Shown here: piece by piece, positions 1 to 10,169 of the stretch
Position numbering within the stretch: the first letter of the stretch is position 1
How the letters are laid out: the number at the start of each line of letters is the position of its first letter
Source: Isoetes taiwanensis
Lineage: Eukaryota > Streptophyta > Lycopodiopsida > Isoetales > Isoetaceae
Direction: 5' to 3'
Assembly (NCBI GenBank): GCA_021234155.1
Contig: JAJEKV010000046.1
Location: 11,050,818-11,114,817 of the forward strand
DNA length: 64,000 nucleotides
Made by a program: the position numbers and the translations under genes
Notes under the pieces: model-generated
Told to the model about the DNA's origin: nothing
The model's input: only the letters and a program-made list of their open reading frames with translations
Database searches by the model: none

Positions 1-191
1 ACGAGGTGTAAGATGAATGTACGTAATATATGCTATGTGGTGCCTAGTGTGGTGAAAAATATGATGTACAATAAATTATGTATTATATGCTTTGTGGTGC
101 CTAGTGTGGTGAATAACGAGGTGTAAGATGAATGTCCGTAATATATGCTATGTGGTGCCTAGTGTGGTGGAAAATGTAGTGTACAATAAAT
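1..191. repeat. 115-bp tandem repeat with GTGGTG motifs
   Basis: Two copies with a period of 115 bp are visible, starting at 1 and 116; the second is cut short near 191. Each begins ACGAGGTGTAAGATGAATGT and carries the phrase GTGGTGCCTAGTGTGGTG. On the opposite strand this reads as CACCACA-type sequence, which recurs at many places in the window. The reading frame across this stretch has no recognisable protein content, so I treat it as non-coding repeat. The array may continue to the left of the window. Confidence 0.8.
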
Positions 192-557
192 ATGCTGATC
201 ATCTTGTTATCTTCCTTGCAGGTTGCAATTGTTCGAGGAAATTCAAGGCGGAACATCCTAGTGTTATGATCAAAGCAGGAGGATGTTTGAAAAATTTGAA
301 ACCATGGTTTGTTGTAAAATTAAAGGACTTCAATAGTTCTTCTTTGTATATACCATGTTAGAAATGCAGATGCTAATAGATGGCTTCAATAGTATGAGAA
401 CTAAGCACCCAAAAAGTTTGTAGCTGCACTTGTCGACTTTGCTTGGTTCGACATATATGGTGAATCAGGGCGTCGAATACAAAATAAGTAGCACAAGAAG
501 TCGTGGCGGGGAATGTTATGTGAGAAAACTAGCTTCCAACCTTACCATAAGAGGGAA

Positions 558-2112
558 TGCATTCTGCGTGAGTGTAAAGAGTGTGGGATTAAGAAGTTCC
601 CTATCTGCCCACATGAACAATCTAGTGATAGTGGCATGGTGAAGTGGAAATACCTAGACTATGAAAAAGCGTATTGAGAGATGGCGCAAAGAAGTCTAAG
701 CTCGTTCACCAACACAATGAAACTGCAAGTCTTCCACTGGTGAACAAAATGTTGGAGAAGCTTCAAAAATTTCCTTTACACAACTTCAGATATAAGTGGC
801 AGGCAGGCCAGTACAAAGAACTCCTTGATAACTTGCCTGGAGATGCTTACCTATCCGTGGTTGACTTCACAGAGAATTATACTTTTAAGGAGCAGAATGA
901 AGTTCAGTCCATGTGTTGGGTCAACAACCAGATAACTATATTTGTTCAAATAACCTATCAGGTTGATCCAGAGACAGACACCATTGAGAAGGAAACACAC
1001 TACTATGTGTCAGATGATAGGGAACATGACACACTTTTTGTTCAACATTGTTTTATGAAATATTTTGAGTACTTAAAGCGAGAAAGGCAATGTCCCCAAA
1101 CGGCACTATGTATTTTCGGATGGTCTTTGCATCACAATTCAAAGCGGCGGATCATTTTATTTTGTTGGAAGGTACGGTTGTGATACTGAGAGATCAACAT
1201 GATGAACTTCTTTGGATCAAACCATGGAAAAGGTGAACATGTTGGGAAGGCGTTAGAATTGAAAAGATGGATACGAGGTCTCTGACTTAAACATCGACAT
1301 TAAACTAGATAATGCCCATGATGTGGTGAAAATTGCGAGAGAAACAATTTCAATGTGGTACATCCGAGTGGGGTGAAAATGGAAGAAAAGTTAGGAGATA
1401 CTTACGGGAAATAAAACACGAGGATATCAACGGGGAAAAAGGCTTGGGGTGCGAGAGACAATTCGTAAACCGGGCAAATTCATTCAGTCCATGGATTCAA
1501 GACACAGAAATCCAACACGCCTACATACCCGAAAAGCTATCATGTTTTGCGGCAAAGAATTGTTTGGATGGAAAATGGGACATGTGTGAGAACAAATTGT
1601 ATGTAGATGAATGGACCCTTGTAGTCGTTGAACCATCCTCCAATGTTCATGCGGATGTGGAAGAGACACGCAAGTCTACCGTGCCACTATACTCAACCTT
1701 GGCAAATGTACTTTGCGAAGCACTTAGAGAAGGAGACAACTTTTGCGGTTCTTTGCACCTAAAGGGAATGAGGAGGATTTACGTATTTTGGATGTTGCTA
1801 TGCACCAAGCCAAAATTTGAAGTTGAAAATGACTTCAAGCAGAACGGAAACTTGTTTATGAGAGGTGAAACCGTTATGGAGGGCATTTACTATAGAAAGA
1901 AGCCTTGGTCAAAGGTGATGTATGAGTTGTTGACAAACGAGCCAAAGTCACTTGTATTCTCTACTCAAATTTGTGCTATTCGAGTTCCCATGCAGCAGAT
2001 CAAGAAAGGTGCTCGAACTGTTTACAGGCTCGACCAGGCAGATGAGGTAAAGATTCTAGAAAACTTGCCTGAGGTTTTATCTGATGAAGATAGCATGTCT
2101 GATGAAGAATAG
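558..2112 (+). pseudogene. Decayed DDE-type transposase-like gene
   Basis: Pieces of one long protein lie in order in several frames. First comes a cysteine-rich piece (558-657) with CILRECKECGIKKF, then tryptophan- and aromatic-rich sequence. Next is a stretch (674-1183) with FRYKWQAGQYKELL, VVDFTENY and YYVSDDREHDT. After two in-frame stops comes NFFGSNHGKGEHVG (from about 1205). Last is an open 259-codon C-terminal part (1333-2112) ending in an acidic tail. The order WQ..Q, D-F-x-E-N-Y, S-D-D and FFGSxHGKG matches, from memory, a family of uncharacterised transposase-like proteins common in aquatic animals and some plants. The aspartates of DFTENY and SDD are candidate catalytic residues. 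Stops and frame changes make this copy non-functional as a single protein. No terminal repeats were found. Recognition is moderate; the exact superfamily is not established. Confidence 0.55.
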
Positions 2113-2310
2113 TTGAACACATTCTTACAGGTTAGGAAATGATTCAGAAATTTTGAATATATGTTGTTGTGTCTTGCCTTGTTTGGGAATAATATAAGAA
2201 ACTCAATTCCATGCTCAATTGTATTTTGATGTCCCTTGTTTCAATGTAATATGTTTGCTTTTGATGTAATATGTAATTGTATTTTGATGTCCCTGATGTA
2301 ACATGCGCCA

Positions 2311-2367
2311 GGTTCACCACATGTGTCACCACATGTGTTTCACCACATGTTTCACCACGTATTTCAC
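2311..2367. repeat. Short CACCACATG tandem repeat
   Basis: Four imperfect copies of a roughly 12-16 bp unit (TTCACCACATGT) stand in a row just downstream of the transposase-like gene. The same motif forms arrays at 4521-4580, 5735-5818, 29905-29995 and 33640-34290. Confidence 0.75.
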
Positions 2368-2510
2368 TTTCTGTCTCTTCCCCCGAGACAGATAGATCCT
2401 TCTGAACAGCTTTTCCACTGAAATGCTTTCCTTTTCCTTAAATTCTCTCGGTCCCATCAATTCCTCTCATCATCCTTTGGCTGACAGCCGTACCCGAAAA
2501 TCATTATGGG

Positions 2511-2894
2511 ATGGCAACTATTAATGACCTCGGGCAACCCAAAAGGCCCGAGATGCCATTCTTCTTCCTCCCGACCGAGTTTACAGTTTATTACAGCAGT
2601 TCGGGAGCAGCTTACAGTTTACAGCAGCAGGTCCTTGGGAAGCAGTTTACAGTTTACAGTTGGGTGGGAAGCAGTTTACAGCTTACAGCAGCTACTTCAG
2701 CAGACATGGCCAACTTCACCTCTTGGATGCTGCAAAACGATGGAGTGCCGGAATGGGACAATGTGACCAAAGAAGAAGAGCCCATAATACCTAGGCGTGC
2801 TGTCCCAATTTTCAGCCATGCAGAATGGATGGACATCCTCATGCAACAAAAATTTCTCTATTCATCGGATGAGAATATGACCACAGAAAGCTGA
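2511..2894 (+). CDS. Unidentified small reading frame with TTTACAG repeats
   Basis: A 127-codon frame starts MATINDLGQPKRPEM. Residues 20-65 are encoded by a repeated nucleotide motif (TTTACAG, about eight copies between 2578 and 2695), which gives a Y/S/Q-rich low-complexity stretch. A second candidate start, MANFTSWMLQNDGVPEW at about 2706, lies after the repeat and gives a better-looking acidic protein of about 63 residues. Near its end the frame overlaps another that stays open into the next entry, so the two may be one gene broken by a frameshift or joined by splicing. No domain was recognised; coding status is uncertain. Confidence 0.3.
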   Translation: MATINDLGQPKRPEMPFFFLPTEFTVYYSSSGAAYSLQQQVLGKQFTVYSWVGSSLQLTAATSADMANFTSWMLQNDGVPEWDNVTKEEEPIIPRRAVPIFSHAEWMDILMQQKFLYSSDENMTTES

Positions 2895-2911
2895 AAACTC
2901 TCACCAGGAGG

Positions 2912-3262
2912 ATGAATTGTACACCGGACCTCCCAGACCTCTCAACTTACTCTGCTGCCACTGAAATTTTTACACACCAGCATCTTTGGCCCGTTCCTCA
3001 TACTATTGACCAGGATCTGCAAAGGTTGAGACCTTTTCTGCTTAATGGCTACCAAGCCTTTATGCTAGACAGGTTCTGCTTTTGTTATGATAGGTTGTTT
3101 ACAGAGGACCAATTCCTTCACTTCAGGGATATGTTCTATCATCACAAGGGCTTGCAGGATGCACATGGAGAAGCTGCTATTCTGTTTGATAACACTGCAC
3201 CATTATGGTTTTTTGCTTTCCCTCCAGAATGGGATGAAATAGGTCGGCAAAAGTTGACCTAA
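2912..3262 (+). CDS. Unidentified small protein, aromatic-rich
   Basis: A 116-codon frame starts MNCTPDLPDLSTYSAATE and is open upstream from 2873. The protein is rich in F, H, W and Y (RFCFCYDRLFTEDQFLHFRD; APLWFFAFPPEWDE), which looks like real protein rather than chance translation. Downstream, AT-rich sequence with GTATATAAAAAG (3352) and poly-T/A runs could be a 3' untranslated region. I do not recognise a family. It could be the C-terminal half of the preceding frame, or an accessory protein of the neighbouring transposon remnant. Confidence 0.35.
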   Translation: MNCTPDLPDLSTYSAATEIFTHQHLWPVPHTIDQDLQRLRPFLLNGYQAFMLDRFCFCYDRLFTEDQFLHFRDMFYHHKGLQDAHGEAAILFDNTAPLWFFAFPPEWDEIGRQKLT

Positions 3263-3662
3263 GTGGCCACCGATCCGGGTGATCATAGAAGATGACGAGG
3301 AGGAGCTGGACCCAGATCTCTTTTTGATAGACCCACAGGAATGAAAGCAAGTGTATATAAAAAGTTTTGTTTCTCATGTAATCTGAAATGTTTAATACAA
3401 ATCCTCGCTTGTAATCTGAAATGTAACCTTATGTAATCATTTTATATGTTTAATATAAATCTTCACTCTTCAATCTTCCTTTGTTTAATTGATGGGGGTG
3501 AAAGTGACACACAGAAAAATTACATTAAGGATGAACAGAATGGGACAGAGAAACACATGATGAAACCCACCATTGGAAATCTGTCACATCAAATGCAAGG
3601 TCAATCATTCAAAAGCTAGCTGTGCAGGAAAGATTGGAGGGAAACCCTAAATCTAGTTTTGC

Positions 3663-4105
3663 ATGCAGACATTGGCTTATCCCAATCCAGCTATGGCGGA
3701 AGAAAACAGAAGGAGAACACGAGCACAAACAATTTCGCCAGTTCAAATGCAGTCGCATCTGGTAGGACCTATACTGGAGCAAATAAACCAGGAACAGAGG
3801 CGGATATTAGAGGAGCGGAGGACCCATGAATTCCGAGGTATTCTAGGCTTAAAACATAGGTTAAAGAATTAGAAGCCAAGGCAGTGATAGGCGGTTGCCT
3901 TTCTTTGTAGTAGAATGTGATTTCTATATTACTAATGATGTTGTTTTACACAGATGCAGTCAGGAGACTTAACAGAGCTGGTGCGGAATGGGGATCCGGG
4001 GTGGCGTATGATTTCGAGGATGAGTTCGCAGCTCTCTCCATGCTTGAGGAAGAGGATATGTTCATCCAACTAAAAGCAGGAAATGATCCATGCTTCAGCC
4101 ATTAA
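3663..4105 (+). CDS. Predicted two-exon gene, small charged protein
   Basis: Exon 1 (3663-3837) encodes a basic segment with ENRRRTRAQ and EQINQEQRRILEERRTHE, helical and arginine/glutamate-rich. It ends CGAG|GTATTC. Exon 2 (3954-4105) follows the acceptor TTTTACACAG and continues in frame with AVRRLNRAGAEWGSG and an acidic FEDEFAALSMLEEED. The 116-nt intron is phase 1, GT-AG, T-rich before the acceptor. Joined, the protein has 108 residues; a start at the inner Met (MAEENRRR) is also possible. No family was recognised. Compatible splice sites and consistent charged, helix-like composition on both sides are the main reason to believe in it. It may belong with the transposase remnant upstream. 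Confidence 0.4.
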
Positions 4106-5379
4106 AAAGTGCTCAACAGGCGGATGCATGGAGACACAACAAACTGAGACAATACTTTATGAATCAGATCATAAGTGGGGAGTAAAAACGAAGCTCATGT
4201 TTTAGTGTTCTTTGGATTTCACCAACTATTCATTGAGAAAAACTTGATCTCATCTTGAACATACTTGGAAGAAGAAGAGTTCTGAGATCTCACAATGCAG
4301 GATCTGATTGAGGCCCAGTAACTGTATGTCATCATTAACCTCTTCAAAACAGCTATTATTATATCTCTAATGCATTTTGATAATACTAGAAGCTCAGGGT
4401 TATAGTTTTCCCTGATTTTTTTGCATACTTCATTTCATAAGAAATATGAACTATTCTATCGGGTATGGTAGATTTCCATATGTATTTTTCTCCCTTTGAA
4501 ATATAAAAACAACGTTTGCATCACCACAGCTTCACCACAGTTTTCACCACATTTTTCACCACAGCTTTCACCACAGATTTTACCATAATCAGCCAGGGGC
4601 ATTGACCATTTTTTGACCCGGTCAGAAAATGGAATGGCTCTCAGATTCCTGTCAGTATCTTGACTGATTTTGGTGACAGCAATATATGGATCCCAAATTA
4701 GGTCCCTGAATTGACATGAGGCCAAAATTCATTAAGCTCTGCTTTGTGCTAAGATTCTTGCAAGGCCACTAACTTTTGCTTCAGGGAATTCTGTGTTTTT
4801 CTTTTCAGTTTCTTTTGAACTCTATTTCTTTTGAACCCGAGCCACCCATCTCATATTTTCCTATTTGCTGCTGGTTACCATATTTTGTTAGTGTGCAGAT
4901 CATAGATTCTGCACCTTCAAATTCCTTGTTTGCATTTTATAATTAATGACAAAAAGTTCAGCTAACTGAAAGAACAGTGGAAACTCAGAGAACAGTTAAA
5001 GCAAAAAAAATAGTCACAACAGCTGTAGAGAAGAGGAGTTCTGTCATTAATGAAAAAGCTTTACAAAAAATGGAGTCACAAGGACTATTGCAAAACAAGT
5101 TACGTATTTAATTAAAAGTTTTTACAAAGAATAGTCACAAGGACTATTGCCAAAAAATTGAAACCGGGGATTACAAAAACAAGGCTTGATCTTCAAAGGG
5201 GGCCATCTTCAGCTCTATATGGAGGTCAGTCCTCCATGGCATACATCTTCATTTCGAGGAGTCCTCGTCGGGTAACCTGCATGCACCCACTCGATCACAT
5301 AGAACGGCGTACCAGTGCATACATGATGAGCTTCTCCACCTCGGGTGGAGTGAACTTCCGCCCGATCAGAATCGGGTGG
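4106..5379. other. No gene seen; AT-rich intergenic DNA
   Basis: The stretch is AT-rich with no convincing reading frame. It holds the CACCACA array at 4521-4580 and a pair of similar segments near 5045-5075 and 5125-5150 (AAAAAATGGAGTCACAAGGA versus AAAGAATAGTCACAAGGA), suggesting a small local duplication. Confidence 0.6.
4521..4580. repeat. CACCACAG tandem repeat
   Basis: Five imperfect copies of a roughly 12-bp unit TTCACCACAG(T/C)T lie in a row. The minus strand can be read as CGESCGEKCGENCGE, but that is only the repeat translated. Confidence 0.75.
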
Positions 5380-5442
5380 CCTGAGGAAGACACGGATTCT
5401 CCGGAGGAAGACACGGATCCTCCGGAGGAAGACACGGACCGT
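5380..5442 (+). repeat. 21-bp minisatellite, three units
   Basis: Three near-identical 21-bp units (core GAGGAAGACACGGAT) run from 5380 to 5442. On the plus strand they would encode a seven-residue repeat PEEDTDx inside a frame that runs from about 5158 to 5553. Nothing else supports that frame as a gene; the flanks are G/A-rich low-complexity sequence with repeated GGAATG words up to about 5620. Confidence 0.75.
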
Positions 5443-5734
5443 GCTGGCGGCGGAGGAGCAGGCACCATGGCCGGGATAGTATTCCTGCGCGGTGTAGTCT
5501 TGAATTTGGCCATGGCGGAAGTGAAGGAGATGGACGGAATGAGGAAGGAGTGAAGGAGATGGCGGAATAAACGATGGGGACGGAATGGGCCGGAATGAAG
5601 GCTGCAGGGGCGTAATTTTGGGAATAAAGGGGATGCAAAATCGTGAGGCATGCATACGATTTTGGGAATGAGGCGTAAGAGGAAAGGGACGTTTGCATGC
5701 ATACGATTGCACACCTCGGGAGTCGAGCCACCCA

Positions 5735-5818
5735 CCACATGTCACCACATGATTCACCATATGTACCATTTGCATCACCACAGTATAACCACAGTATTCA
5801 CCACATGATTCACCACAT
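5735..5818. repeat. CACCACATG tandem repeat, left of 19-bp array
   Basis: Six to seven imperfect CACCACATG/CACCACAGT units, with one CATTTGCATCACCACA variant. The same variant occurs in the matching array at 29905-29995 on the far side of the retrotransposon, so the two arrays flank the 19-bp minisatellite in the pre-insertion locus. Confidence 0.75.
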
Positions 5819-6321
5819 GCCACCTAGGCTCCAACATGCCAAGGTGGCTCAAACATGCCACCTAGGCTCCAACATGCCACGTAGGCTCCAACATGCCACC
5901 TATGCTCTAACATGCCACCTACGCTCCAACATGCCACGTGGGCTCCAACATGCCACGTAGCATGCCACCTAGGCTCCAACATGCCACCTGGGCTCAAGCG
6001 TACCACATGAGCTCCAACATGCCAAGTTGGCTCCAACGTGCCACCTAGGCTCAAGCATGCCAAGGTGGCTCAAATATGCTACTTAGGCTCCAACATGCCA
6101 CCAAGGCTTCAACATGCCACGTAGGCTCCAACATGCCAACTAGGCTCCAACATGCCTCGTGAGCTCTAGCATGCCACCTAGGCTCCAACGTGCCACCTAG
6201 GCTCCAACATGCCACGTGGCTCCAACATGCCACCTAGCATGCCACCTAGGCTCCAACATGCCACCTAGGCTCAAGCGTACCACGTGAGCTCCAACATGCC
6301 AAGTTGGCTCCAACGTGCCAC
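5818..6321. repeat. 19-bp minisatellite, about 26 units
   Basis: A tandem array with consensus ATGCCACCTAGGCTCCAAC and variants (CACGTAGG, CAAGGTGG, CACGTGGG) fills 5818-6321. Open frames across it on either strand are only the repeat translated (AxWHVGAxVACWSL). The array stops exactly at the TG of the LTR at 6322 and resumes at 29778 with the same phase-compatible sequence, so a retrotransposon landed inside it. Confidence 0.92.
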
Positions 6322-8053
6322 TGTTGGCCGGGTCAACCTACCCCAAGCCCGACAGAGTTCTTAGGCAATGGATGACAAAATAATAATACGAATGCCAGCA
6401 AAAAATATAATTCCGTTAATTACTTACGCCAACACCACCACAACTAGGCTCATAGCTTCCGTTATACCCCTTAAGCCTAGCCGCACCGCTTCCTTTTACT
6501 CCTTGCATTAATTATTATGTGAGTGCAAACTCGTAATATTTATTATCCTTGATTTGTCTTAGCATCACATGGTCTTAGAGTAATGTTCTCCTTGTTATTT
6601 TAATTTTTATCTTTTTCTTTTATGTAATTGGGCAAACTTAATAGGGAAATCAAAAAGTTTAACTTATTAATAGGACTTACGAAATTGTTGGAAAAAACTG
6701 TTAGGTTAACGTGTAGTTAGTTTTCTCATAAAAATTGATTTAGGGCAAAAACCTGCTTCAAAGGGGCAGCGGCCATGCACAATTCCGACTCTTCTCTGGA
6801 ATCGCTCCGACTCCTTCTGCAAGCATGTAGCTATGGCATGGTGGAACGAAGGTAAGAACGACGGCTGTTAGGGTATCGGAAGGTGGAAGAAGGAAAAGGT
6901 AGGATCTAGCAAAGGGGAAGGGCAGAAAGAAGCGGATAGCACATAAATCAAAGGGTTTGAAGCAGATGGCGATGCAGATTCAGGGTATGGCTGCGAAACT
7001 TTTTACTGGTTTTGGCTATGGCGACTGTAGCTTTTGAGTAAATCTGGCGTTGGCACAGGGATTGCACACGGTTTGGAGCACGATTTAACAGACTATAGCT
7101 TCAAAACACTAGAATTCATACCTTGGCTCCAGGCAACAAAACGGAACTGGCTTAGGGTACTGGCTTCAGATCGATTTTTTGCCTTATATCTTGCTCTTAA
7201 TATTTCTCCTATAGCCTAACAGGGACGGATTTCTAAACAGCACAGGCTGATTTGATAATCCTAGATTCTAGGTTTTTTGCTTTTAGTTTACTCTTAATCT
7301 ATCTCAGACCTCTACAAGCAGATGATGCTTCTCATATAGCACAGGCAACTCTGATTCTGATACGATTAGGGAAAGATGCAAGACGGCTCTACTTGCGGGC
7401 AAATGACTAGGACAGTAGGCAAAATCTTGACATACTCAAAGAGGTATATTGCAATCATTTTGTTTACACGGGATCTCTGAGGATTTCTCTCAAGGTAATC
7501 CTTGTTAGAAGCCGGGTTTTAAAGAAAAGCATGCCGAGAATTTTACTTGGATTTCAACAAACATAAACAGGAATCATTCACTTTCACACAAATTAACACT
7601 CATAATAATCAATAAAAGAAGGCATCATGCACAAGCAATGATGGACCAGAGTCATACCAGATGCTCAAGCAAGCAGCAGAGAGCACACGAACAGGCACAA
7701 AAAAGGTAGTTTTTTCATTCACGTTGAATTTCTCTTATACAATTCCAATAAAATCTGGACCTTTAAAAAATACAATCTTTGCCCTCCATGTGGAAAACTT
7801 CCTTTAGCTCCAAGATTTTGACACCTCATCAATCCAAAAATATGGTCTCCTCCAATCAAACTGCTTTGTGCTTTCTCCTTACCACTAAAATTCGAATTTC
7901 TAATGGTCTTCAATAATATAAGCATCACAATCTTCAAAATAACCTTGTAACTATGCACTTTGGTCGATTTTGAGCCCATACGTCTTCATTGCAGCTTCTT
8001 TTCACACTGTTTCACTCAAAAATCAAAATTTCTGTTGTGTTGACCGCTCCACA
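6322..8053 (-). repeat. 3' LTR of outer gypsy element
   Basis: 1732 bp, TGTTGGCC...GCTCCACA on the plus strand, colinear with 28047-29777. The two copies agree almost everywhere, but a few spots of 10-30 bp differ heavily (for example around 6967-7000, 7240, 7410-7450, 7470-7540 and 7670-7700). The open frame near 7034-7219 is present unchanged in both LTRs and has no known content. Confidence 0.93.
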
Positions 8054-8921
8054 TTATCCCCCCTTACTTGTATTCGACGTCTCGACGAACTTGCTTTCAA
8101 AAATCTGCTCAGTATGATAAAAGATTGGACTAGAACTTCTCATTTCTCTTAGCAAGGTAGCAACACCATTATTAAGGGATTAAAAACCTCGCCCTTTGGT
8201 GTTCGAGGAAAAACCCGGTAATAATGATGTCACTATATCAACCTCATCCTACGCCCGTTGCCTATTGTGAACTTTGGTATGGAGACAATGGCCGACAATA
8301 CGAGGAAATGGAAAAACAATGGTAAAGAAAACAATGGTCATGGTTGGTAAGCCAACTAAAAGCGGATGAACATGAAATGATGGAAAAAATGATGCTCCCC
8401 GCGGTAAAAAAAATAACGTTAGTAGAACATATGGCGCTAATATGGTGAAGCTGATTGCAAACACTTTATGATTTGAATGATATGGATGAATGAAAGGCGT
8501 ATGGTTTGACTAATTACGAAGAACAACCAGGTGAACCTGCCATGGAAACAAAAAATTAGTCAAAACATTGCTGCCTGATGGTAAAGCTTACATGGCAGAC
8601 TTTAATGGATTGACATGGAGTGGATGAGTGTAATGTGAAATGAATTGACTAAAAATGGAGACAAGCAGGTGAACCTATCATGGAAACATAAAAGTTAGTA
8701 ACAAATTGCTGCCTGGATGCGAAGTTGATTTGGCAGTCTTTATGGATTGAATGAGGTGTAAGAATGAAAAATGAGATGACTTTGAGTAATACGGAGAGCA
8801 AGCAGATGAATAATAAGAAAAATCAAATTCTTTAATTTTATTTATTTTTTTTACTTTTTTAATAATTTTTTCCTTATTATGCTATTATCCCCCCTTACTT
8901 GTATTCATCGCTCTCGATGAA
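8054..8921 (-). other. Outer element 3' non-coding region with polypurine tracts and tandem repeats
   Basis: Directly inside the 3' LTR the minus strand reads AAGGGGGGATAA (8054-8065), the expected polypurine tract for plus-strand DNA priming. The same 22-bp sequence recurs without change at 8885-8906, just after the integrase stop. Between them, 8480-8810 contains about 2.4 copies of a roughly 130-bp diverged repeat sharing CAGGTGAACCT, CATGGAAACA and TTGCTGCCTG. No coding capacity was recognised. Confidence 0.75.
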
Positions 8922-10156
8922 TTACATTGCATCTGGAAGTTTCTTGAAAGTCCTTGGTGCATAATATGGCTTAAGGCGGGCACCATTAATTCGCGTTGGG
9001 AGCTCATTCCCCTGTAAATCTTGCAATGACACAGAACCGTTAGGAAAAATTTTAAGGACTACATATGGTCCTGCCCATCTCATTCTCAACTTTCCAGGTT
9101 TCTTCCAATGTTTTGAATCATATAACAATACCAAATCATTTTCCACAAATTCTTTATTTTTATTATGAGCATCATACCATGTTTTACGTTGCCTTTGGAG
9201 TGCTTCTCTAGCCATGTATGCATGAAGACGTACTTCATCTAGCTTCTCTAATTCTTGCAAAGCGTGCCTTAAGACTACCATCTTCATCAAGCTTTTCCCT
9301 TCTGACCCTTTCGTAATGATGGAATTTCTATTTCAATAGGTAAGATGGCCTCTTGGCCATACACTAACATGAAGGGAGTAGATTTCGTGGTAACTTTGTA
9401 AGCTATTCTATAGGCCCATAATGCATCTAACAATCTCTTATCCCAATCAGTCCTATTAGCGTTACAAATCTTCGTCATTATATTACATAGAGTTTTATTG
9501 GTTCTTTCAACTTGGCCATTGGCTTGGGGATGATAGGGTGTACTCTTTCTATGGGCTATGGCGTAGCGTTCAGTCAAGGTAGCGACCACATCATTGATAA
9601 AGTGTGAACCTCTATCACTAACCAACTCTAAGGGACACCCAAACCTAGTAATGATGTTTTCATATAAGAAAGTTGCTACACTATTTTGCATTAGCATTTC
9701 TCAATGCTTTTGCCTCAACCCATTTGGTAACATAATCCGTGCACACCAATATATACTCTAGCGGGTTTGAGCTGAAGGAGGATTAATGGGACCTACAAAA
9801 TCTATCCCCCATTTTTCAAAAGGTAATATGGGAACTATCGGGTTCAGAGGCATAGAATCTCGTCTAGTAGGCCGACCCAATCTTTGGCAAAGGTCACAAT
9901 GTTTTACGGATTGTTACATCATGGTACAAACTAGGCCACCAATAACCAGGCATTTAACACTTTCTTAGCGGTGACATCTGCAAGCAAAATGACCTCCGGC
10001 CGGGGAATCATGGCAAGCTCTAATGACCTTTTGCACTTCATGAGGGAATATGCATCTACGCGGGATATCATCTTTACCTACCCTATACAAGGTTCGGCCC
10101 AGCAAAGTGAAAGGTTTACATTTTTGAATTAATCTTTTCCTTTCTATGGCTCTCAT
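8922..10156 (-). pseudogene. Outer gypsy integrase (broken)
   Basis: Reading down the minus strand, the zinc-finger end is at 9965-10156 (KVIRACHDSPAGGHF, an H-H part of the HHCC finger). The catalytic core is at 9287-9697: LVSDRGSHF gives the second Asp, and HPQANGQVERTNKT the Glu. The C-terminal domain is at 8922-9290 (DLVLLYDSKHWKKPGKL, MRWAGPYVVLKIF). The stretch 9700-9960 should hold the first catalytic Asp but is frame-broken. Integrase inserts element DNA into the chromosome. Core and C-terminal frames overlap by 4 nt, which looks like one frame split by a small indel. No chromodomain is seen at the end. Confidence 0.85.
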
Positions 10157-10169
10157 ATCATCTGGAAAT

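Noticed and set aside
5215-5823. 202-codon minus-strand frame with RRIRVFL repeats
   Set aside because: It is the 21-bp minisatellite and CACCACA array translated; no domain or conserved composition outside repeats.
5818-6321. Possible CRISPR-like array
   Set aside because: Units are directly tandem with no spacers, in a plant genome; an ordinary minisatellite.
7034-7219. 61-codon frame repeated identically at 28761-28946
   Set aside because: Both lie in the LTRs of one element; identity follows from LTR duplication, and the peptide has no known content.
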